Positions 26,201-35,200 of a stretch of 64,000 nt of DNA are shown here, in pieces. The notes beneath the pieces are model-generated. The model was not told where the DNA came from. It worked only from the letters and a program-made list of their open reading frames with translations, and ran no database searches. Position numbers and translations under genes: made by a program. Where the stretch lies: contig JAMKCF010000008.1 of NCBI GenBank assembly GCA_023634235.1, forward strand, positions 18,127,058 to 18,191,057, in the 5' to 3' direction. The number at the start of each line of letters is the position of its first letter. Position 1 is the stretch's first letter. The DNA is from Pisaster brevispinus (lineage: Eukaryota > Echinodermata > Asteroidea > Forcipulatida > Asteriidae).

Positions 26201-29200
26201 TTCGGGTTAAAATCCCGTTTTTGTTTTAACCAGTGCCCCGGGTCAGCCTGACCAACAAAAGGGTCATGCCCTCTGGGATCCGGAGTTCGTGTCGATTCTG
26301 CCCCTGGAAGCTGTACAGTGTAGCACACCAGACTCAAGATCTGGTGTTTCTGATCAGCAGAGTGTGGGTTCGAGTCCCGGTCTTGGCAATTGCGTCCTTG
26401 AGCAAGACATTTAACCACTATTGCTTTGACCTTCGGTTGGCCCTGTGTGTTATGTTAAACAACCCAGCCCAGTTCATTTTTAATTTGATAGTTCGGCGCC
26501 AGGAGTGTCATTTATGACAGGCATGGTGCGCTATAATAACTGTACGCAGCACATGTGCTCCGACTCAAATCGGCCGGCCCAGTCCTCTAGACGGATAAAA
26601 TATAAAAGAAACCAATGCAAACTGATGGTGGATATCGTTCAGTTAGGAAAACGAAACTTCACATCGAAGTCATTAAAGTTTTCAGTAGAACACCACACCA
26701 TCGTAAACTTTACACTTCTTTACGGCATAAATAACTTACAATAATCTTATAATAACTTACATGGCCGTGCCATTTTGTTTTTTCAAATCTTTCTGCAGGT
26801 TTTCAAGGCAGCAAGCCCAGGGCTGCTTTATGTTTTCCTACTTGGTTCAGCAATAATGTATTCAGAGGTTTGTATAATGGACACAGCCATTGGGAGGCAA
26901 TTACTTTCTGTAAAGAACGTCACCATTTTGATTGAGTTTTAATTGCTAATGGTAATTACTGTCAGTCGAAGACTACACAAAGCAGGAAGCCTCAACCATT
27001 TGGCATGTGTTATATGATTCAATTGAATGAAAACACACCTATCTAGGGGGCATTGTGCGTTTATTGGCATGGCCACTATGGCTTCCAATTTATCGAACTA
27101 TGATTTGAATAAAGGCATGTTGAATTAAATAGAATGTGCAGGCTGGTGATGGGATTGTGCCTTTGATTCTACAAGCGTGAAACTTGACACACAGTCAGAG
27201 CATGTCATGAAAAATATATTTGGCTGTAGGGCCGTCGCAGATTTGACTTTTGAAAAAAAGTAGAATAGGCGCCTAATAACAAGCCATTTTTAAAACTTTG
27301 AAAAATGCTGCCGTTCCTTGTTATTCTAACTATAAGTTTTCAAAGGGACAAATCATTGATGGCCCTGCAGCCAAATATCTTTCTCATGACATGCTCTGAC
27401 TGTGTTCTAAAATTCATGCCCACCACTGCTAACCTCTTTTCTTCTACAGATTATTCTGCGCGCAGTATTTACAGGCACTTGGCCTTGTATTTTACAACCT
27501 TGGATACGATACATCGGTGTGGCTTTAGCTTACGGAGCGTTGCTCTTCAAAACATGGAGGTACATTTTACGAAAGTCCAATCGTGCCACTGCTGCAGTAC
27601 TTTTGGTCAGCTGAAAAGTAGTTCGTTATTGCGAATTAATCATTCGTTATTGCGAATTAATAATTCGTTATTACGAAAATGATTCGTTATTAAGAATTAG
27701 AAATCCGTTATAACGAAAACAAATCGTTATTACGAATTATTAATCTGTACTCTCCCTATACTTTATACCTTAGTGGCAGGATTTGGCTTTTAACAGGTTT
27801 TTTTTTAAGATAATTAAAATGAAGACTGCGAAGTTAAGACACACATTCAACCATGCTGTGTTCGGGTATTATGGTGGTCGAACCGTAATCGGCACTGTGT
27901 TTACGACTACCTTATAGTGAAGTGGCCGGTCGGTCTAGTTCACCGGACCCAGGCTCTGGTGTTGTCAGCAGCGGAGCGTGGGTTCGAATCCCAGCCATGA
28001 CACTTGTTTCATTGAGCAAAGGCACTTATCCATAATTGCTCCGTGAAGAATTGGGCAGGTATAGTGCATTCTATTGGATGGTGTCCATGCCTAAGTCCAC
28101 GGACTTTTTCAGCCCAATGAGTAGGTGGCAACGTGCCCCTGGTGGCAGTTGATTTGGGTAGACAGCCCAAATCAGTTAAGTGTAGTCCTCACCTTGAAGA
28201 GACCATATGACCTTGTGATGTTAGGCGAAAAAAATATGTGTGCATAATAAAGTAACTAAATTACAAAAGTCAAACTTTGGGTGATCCACATTTTTAGGTT
28301 AATCAGTCATTTTGACACTACTGTTGTCAAAGTTCTTACAGATATCCAGTTTGTCGCCTCGAGGCCTCCTAACCAGGCTAACATTATTATAACCTGGGCT
28401 GCTTCTTCAGCAAACACCAAACTTGTGGACAACAAGTCGTTAAGTATCCGTCACAGTGATATTGAAACGGTTCTCTCGGAACTACCTTGCGAGACTGCTG
28501 CCCCGCGCGAGATTACGCTCTCGCAACTACCCGGTCCGGGCCGTAATCGTGAGAGCAGTTGTCTCGCGCGGAGCAGTTGTCTCGCGAGATAGCTGGGAGA
28601 CAGCCATTTCGCTATCACCGTGACAGACATTAAACGACTTGTCAACATTCCTAGCGAAACTGGAAACAACAATTCCGGCTACAGTACCATTTTTGTACCA
28701 TTATTGTCTATGAAAGGTCCCAATGCAAGCAATAATCAAATTTTAAACATTCAATTTTGGGCCCTGGCAGTGGCGTAACTGTTTGGGAACATCTCGTCCC
28801 CCAATTGATGTTCTTGACCCCCCCCCCCCCATTTAAAATCTGAAAGATTACCATGTTACATTTTACAACTGATCGTTTGAATCTACCGGCAGACCAAAGA
28901 CCCTTTTTTAACCTCCACGTCAGATTATCTTAAATAATTAAGAAATGTAAACAAGTATAGGCCTGTAAAAAGACCGCTGACAAGAATGGGCTTATACCAC
29001 ACATTGCGTAGATCAAGGTAATGTGAGAATGCGAACGAAAAGTACAGTTTGAATTGGCCAGAACTGCCCACATGCACCTTTATCGCTTCTCGGGCTCAAG
29101 ACTACACTCAGGGAAATTGATGTTGAATAAGTCCGATATTGCCGCTTCAGAAATTAACACACGAAGAACGATTACTATAAGCCAACGAATTTTGAAATCA

Positions 29201-32200
29201 TGTTGTTGTTCAACAGAATCACCGTTGTGTTCACCGTACGGAGCGCCAAGCCTGTCCGCATAAAGGATGTCAGACTCTACATTCGCATAGCAATACTAGT
29301 ATTATTGATGGTCATATTCCTGTCTGTTGGAACCATCGTTGAGCAACCCACGCTAGAGATTAGAGAAACATCAGCCAAGATGAAATACGAAATATGTACA
29401 GTAACACTTTGGAGCTACATTGGTGAAGGAAGTGAGTAAAAGAGTCCATGAAATGGTTTCTATTCACACTCTCAAACCTTTTTTGAAATAAAAGAGAGTC
29501 TACTTGTGTTATAAAGTGAATAATGTTGTGAACTAGGTTTATTGGTCCATTAATGACATCAAATTGAGACAAATTATTGAACTACAGAACTGAACTATTA
29601 CATCTACGTCAGTAATGGTTCATCATATAAAAAACAGTTGCCGTGGGAATATGCCAACGTGTAGCAGCATAGCAACCAGCCCGCATCACACATTCATTGT
29701 ACATGTACATTAACAAATAGATGAAAAACTAATCAACATTATGTTATCCTTTTCATCTAGTTATCTGTACCAGACATAATTTTTGTTTTTTGAATTAAAA
29801 TAATATTTCTATTGGGTTTTGACAAAAGTGTTTTGTTGTCCCCCCTCTCTTTCCCTCTTTCCCTCTCTCTCTCTCCCCTACGCTTCTTCTTCCTCCTCCT
29901 TCCTCATTATCCTCTCCTCTTCTTCTTTTTCTTCTTTTCCTGCATCTTTTTCTCCTCAACTAGTTACGCTTCTACTTTTGTCGTGGGGCATTTATCTCTG
30001 TGTAAAAGTGAGGAAAGCACCGTCGGCATTCAATGAGAGTCAGTTCATCAGTATTTGTATATACAACGAAACATTAATGGCGGTATTCAGTATCCTTATG
30101 AAAACAGTGTAAGTATTCAACATTAGGGTCAATTCCCTCCGTTTCGCTCCACTGCAGCTGTCTGTTGAATTTCCGTACCGCTCTACTCTGCGCTTCTCCC
30201 TTCCATGTAATGACCATATGGATTCCTGATCTAGTCCATCCATCTTCTTCTCTGTTTGCGTCATATTTTGACCTGCGCTTTCAGCATCCCATTGTGTTGT
30301 TTACTCAAACTATTAATCCAAACATTCAAATCAAGAAACTGTGTCGTTTAAATTAAAAAGCTGTAGTCGTTGTCATGGGAAACACGTGGTGACATTCGAA
30401 ACCTTAGCGACAAACCATGGTTTTGTTCAGAGCAAAATCCATTTGCAAAACTATAAATGCTGTTATTAACTTCAACATTTATTAAACATTGTTCTCCCCA
30501 TGCCAGGCCTAACACGGTACACCCGACATCACTCTTAATATTGGATTTCGTTACTCTCCGTAACTTGTCGTACTACGTCAGCGAGTTAATCATTTATAAG
30601 GAACTATCAAATTTATAAGGACAGGTTTAGGATACACCTTTATTTAAATTTAATGATTTAAAGTTAATTGGGGGGAGGAATGGTAAATAAGATATTCAAC
30701 AGAGAACTATATTTTGTTTGCATAATAGGTGGCATGAAATTGTACGCTGAATAATACAATTTTTTACTGAACAGTTTTCATCGCAATGAAAAGAGTTCTA
30801 GATTTACAGCGGTTGTTTGGGATTTCGCTTTAACTGCGTAAGAAAACCCGAGTTAACATCTTGACTGTGACCCCCAATGGTGAACAACGGCGCACAAGAC
30901 ATTTTCTCCATGTTGAAGCTAAATGAATTTAGCACCTCCGAGCCCAGGTTTTAATCCATAGGTTAAAGTAATGCGTTGGTGTTGTAATCGAAGTTTTAAC
31001 CTTCAAGGTTATGAAAGTTTAACAATTCAAATTTTTGTGGAGATAAAATCAGAGAGCCGGGATGCTTTTAAAGTCCGAAAGGCAGAGTAAAGAAGGACGT
31101 ACTCCGTCAAGAATTATACACAATGACGAAGCGTCTCGTGAACAATAAGTGTTAAGTGCGGTGACTGTGCGACAAAAAAACCATAACACCTTGCTCCATA
31201 CAGCCGTTCAAGGTTGCATCACTGACTTCATTGGAAACACCGCAAAAGTGCTCTAAATTAATAACAATTTGCAAGAAGACGATGAAAAAAAACAGCAATG
31301 TCCCCTTTATATTCACCCGATGGATGACCTATTTATTATTTCCTAAAGTGAAAGCTCGAGGGAAATAAGAAAACCGCAAGAAGCTACAGCGGCTGCTTAC
31401 GGCCCAGAAACACTTGCGGTGAGCGGGAAGGAGCTCACTTGCAGTCGGTGTTTGCTTGTGTACGCCCTCATGTCACCTGTTAATTTCAGGCCATGTCTCA
31501 AACTGCAGCTACGACTATGGCTACGGCTTGACCTCTGCGTCATCATGCGTTTAAGTATAGACATCCTAAATAACACCCTTAGCAACAGTTGAAGCCGTAG
31601 ACGCCAATTCGGATGTGGCTCATTAAAGTTGAAATATACCTTAATGTTATAGATAAAATGGCATGGACCATGATTCTTCGTTTGGCAACCCTGACCAGAA
31701 TCAAGTTTCCAACGTAAAATTCACTGCTCGTAACCTCTTCTGAAAGCTGTGGTCGGTCACCAGAAACAGTTCTTGGATTAGTTAATAATGGCCTACATCT
31801 CGCGGCTGAACGTATAAATATTCTGCCTTTTGATTGGTTTAGAGCGCGTCACGTGATATATACATATTTTTTTAACTTGAAACCGCGCAAACGCGGCGCG
31901 CTTTACACGCAGCAAACAAGGTACCCGTAGCAACCGATGTACGACTTGTAGCGGCACTATACGCTTCCGTACAAAATAGAACCGGGCGATGCATCTTTAA
32001 TAATTGCATTGCATGAGCAACCTTGGTCATCTTCCTAAATGTGTAGCGATAAAATCGTCTGAAACAACGTACGAATGTGAAGTCGTACAGCCACTAATGT
32101 GAGGAACATGCGTTACATTAAACCATGTCCGAGATTAAGTTTAAGAGTTAAGATGCTTTCTCAAGATGTTTGCACACAACCTTGGACAGGTTGGAGTTAA

Positions 32201-35200
32201 CACATTGCGCATGAAAGACACCACGTTTCAAGGTCCGCTATGATAACAAATTGTCACGGTGGAAAAGCTTTTCAAGAGTCTTTACATGTACCATGATACT
32301 TTCATTTTCGTTAAAGCGTTAACATACGTCTACACTGTCGTTTAATCCTAGCTTCAACCCTAAAGCTAGACACCCCATACCTCCTGAGGGCCTATTACAA
32401 CCATGCTGAGATTGAACTGCGTAATTACAAACCCTGACAACAAAATCCAACTGCATTGTTTGATTATGTTGGACCGAGGACTGCACTTTTCAGTAAACTG
32501 ATTACGATTGACATGGGTTCCAGCATACCACCATAATCAGAGTCCAACAGTTTCGGTTTTGAGTTACTGTATGGTGGTGCTTTATACGGGCGTGCGCATT
32601 CATAACGTATAATATAGCTTCAATCAGGCTCCGATCAGCCTCGCTACCACGGGCAGCGCGCCGTATCGATACCTCTCGTCACTAGCCCCTGGCAGGGATG
32701 TACTGAAAAACAAAGCTGATTGGCTCCCAACAGGGCCTTGCTGCAACAGGGCCTTGCTGCAACGAGGGCCTTGCTGCAACGAGGGCCTTGCTGCAACAGG
32801 GCCTTGCTTCAAAAGTGACTTTCTAGCGTTTGTATAGCGCCTGTATAGGACGCTTTGTACGCGCGTGTAAAAAAGGAAGTATTTTGACGCGATTCCTTTT
32901 CAAATGAATCATGTTTTTACACGGTCACCCTAAACTGCATACAGATGGACATATCACAAGATCAAAGAGTAATGAGAGGGGACCAGTTGCTCTTTGACCT
33001 GGGGTCGATTTCACAAAGCACTAAGATTCATCTTAAGATGAGTTGTCAGTATCACCATAGTGATTTGTATTGTGACATCACACTTTGCTCAGCGATTAAG
33101 ATTGATTCGCAGTTAAGATCAATCTTAACTCTTTGTGAAATCGAGCCATGATGCCTCTTTTACGCGTTACCATTGAGCAGGCGCGTAGAGTGGATCGGCC
33201 ACATGCCTAATTAAAATGTGCCAGATTCTAGCACATTTTAATGAACCAATTCCAGAGGTTATGAGCGAGCAAGGCATGCTGGGGAAAAATGGCGCGGCGA
33301 GATCGATCACCGCTGGGAACGAGGGTGATGGAGCCTGAGCTCAACAAGCTCAAGCCGTAGTTTGGAAAAGGCCCATAGCCCACATGTTTTATGGGATACC
33401 ATCAATGGTGTAAGATTTTGCAGCAAAGCACTTAGGTTCCCATGAAGCTGTTCAAGGGAATTGACGGAAACTTGTGTTTTACTGGTTGCAGTGTTTTAGA
33501 GTCGATAGAGGAGCTTGCAGCTGACAAAGAGTTATTGGTTGAAGTTTGCCGCGTCCACCTTACTGTTACAATCATGGTTGCCTTACTGTATGGTTCAAAG
33601 GTCAGTATGTACTAAGGCTACGGGGGGGGGTCACATCAGCAAGAAAATTATGATGTTACCCACACATTCTCCCGGAATAGGCACATCTAAAGAAGAAGGA
33701 GACAGTTGTACTTCACCTTCCTTTATATTATAGGGGCACGTCACCTAAGGGCCGGCGCTTTTGTGCTGTGAAATATTTATATTTGGGAATATATTTTAAA
33801 AGAAGAGTGACGTTGATTTCCATAAATCTCCTTTGAAAATGTGTTGGTTTTGTTTGATCAGGCCTACATGACAGAAAACGGTCCTCAATTTTGGCACCAA
33901 AATTTCGACTCCACAAAATGGCGGACCGTATGTTTCGCTAGTTCCAGAGGCAAATTTATGTTTTTTAAATTCACCACTAACTACAGTATGAGGTGTGAGA
34001 TTTTAGTGAATGAACAACTCTTAAAAAGGATAAGGCAATTTCAAACAGCAACATTTAACGAGATTTTAAGACGCTGTACCCCTTTAAGCTACTCTAGCAC
34101 CCACATACAAGTCGTGGATATGAAAAGAGCCAAATATAAATAAATAACTAAAAAGGCCTTTAATCTCTGAAGACAGGAAGATGTGATTAACTAATTTTTA
34201 CCCACACCTCTTCATCGGAAGATGGAGCGCAACAATCCCGTCCTGAAGATGCGCCATTATGATATTAAAACCGCACACAATTCGTGCTTGTTATCCTTTA
34301 TGGTGAACTCAGGGCTGACAAAATGATTGAAAAGCCTGTGTTTAATTTTTTTGTGAAGTATGATTTTACTGGTCTGTGACCTCGTACTCAATAAGCTCGT
34401 AATTCCTTCGACCCTTTAGATATACCACGTGGTGCACTTCAAGGAGACAGGGGGTTCTCAATTCGAAATGAAGTCAAAAGAAAAAAGAGCACGAGGCGGG
34501 CAGACTGCATCTACAGGGATTACGACACTGGATTCAATATCACCAACCATTGATTTTTGTTACACCAACCCTGACGTTAAAGTGAGTTTAGCTTTTTAAT
34601 ATATCCTGAATCTGCGGTTAATCAAACCAAGTTAGAGCAATGGTTTTTAATTGTCTTTAATTACCCTCCGAAGTCACGCATTCATTTATTTTCATCCCGG
34701 GTAATACACTTCAAACTCCCGGATTATGAATTGACCCGGATGTTGATTGCCAGAGGGCCTGACTCATTTTCTTGGTCCAGCTGCATGATCCCAAAAGTGG
34801 TTTAAAAAAATGGAATTTAACTCAGATTCTGCATCAGTTTTACCCATTTCTGGGTCTTTGACACGGATTCCGGGTCATACTGACCCAGAAATGGGTCAAG
34901 CCCCACGGGATCCGGGTCAATTCTGACTTGGTGTTTTTTAGTGCACGTGACCTAGAACAATGGCCCATAATAAATGCCAACGAACGTCATGCCAAAAAAG
35001 AATATGCAGGTTCAGCTTTATGCTTAAATTCTTTTTCTTTCTTTTTTGCAGATATTATGTTTGACAACATTACCAACAAAATTGAATTTAAATAATTGTG
35101 CTAAATATATCTTTCTAAAAGGCTGAAGTGACTAGAATGGAAAAAGTTCTTGATTCGATCAAAGAGGCTATGACCCTCCGCGATGACGAAACGATGCAGA

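Larger units (their letters stand above)
30109..33491. other. GPR158-like intron 8 (3.4 kb)
   Basis: No gene was recognised. It contains a diverged hairpin-MITE copy (31486-31622), a 16/17-bp minisatellite (32727-32812) and a CGATTTCACAAAG MITE (33001-33151). The rest shows nothing I can name. Confidence 0.65.

Noticed and set aside
26320..26392. Possible functional tRNA-Leu(CAA) gene
   Set aside because: The anticodon and T arms are good, but the acceptor and D-arm half is missing, and it is followed by the SINE body, so it is a SINE head.
29812..29963. Ser/Phe/Leu-rich ORF before receptor exon 8
   Set aside because: It is the CT-rich pyrimidine tract of intron 7 read through into exon 8. 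Only the part after the tag acceptor is coding.
33841..34143. 100-codon ORF in receptor intron 9
   Set aside because: It is out of phase with the receptor, has no family resemblance, and overlaps sequence that looks like dispersed repeat DNA.
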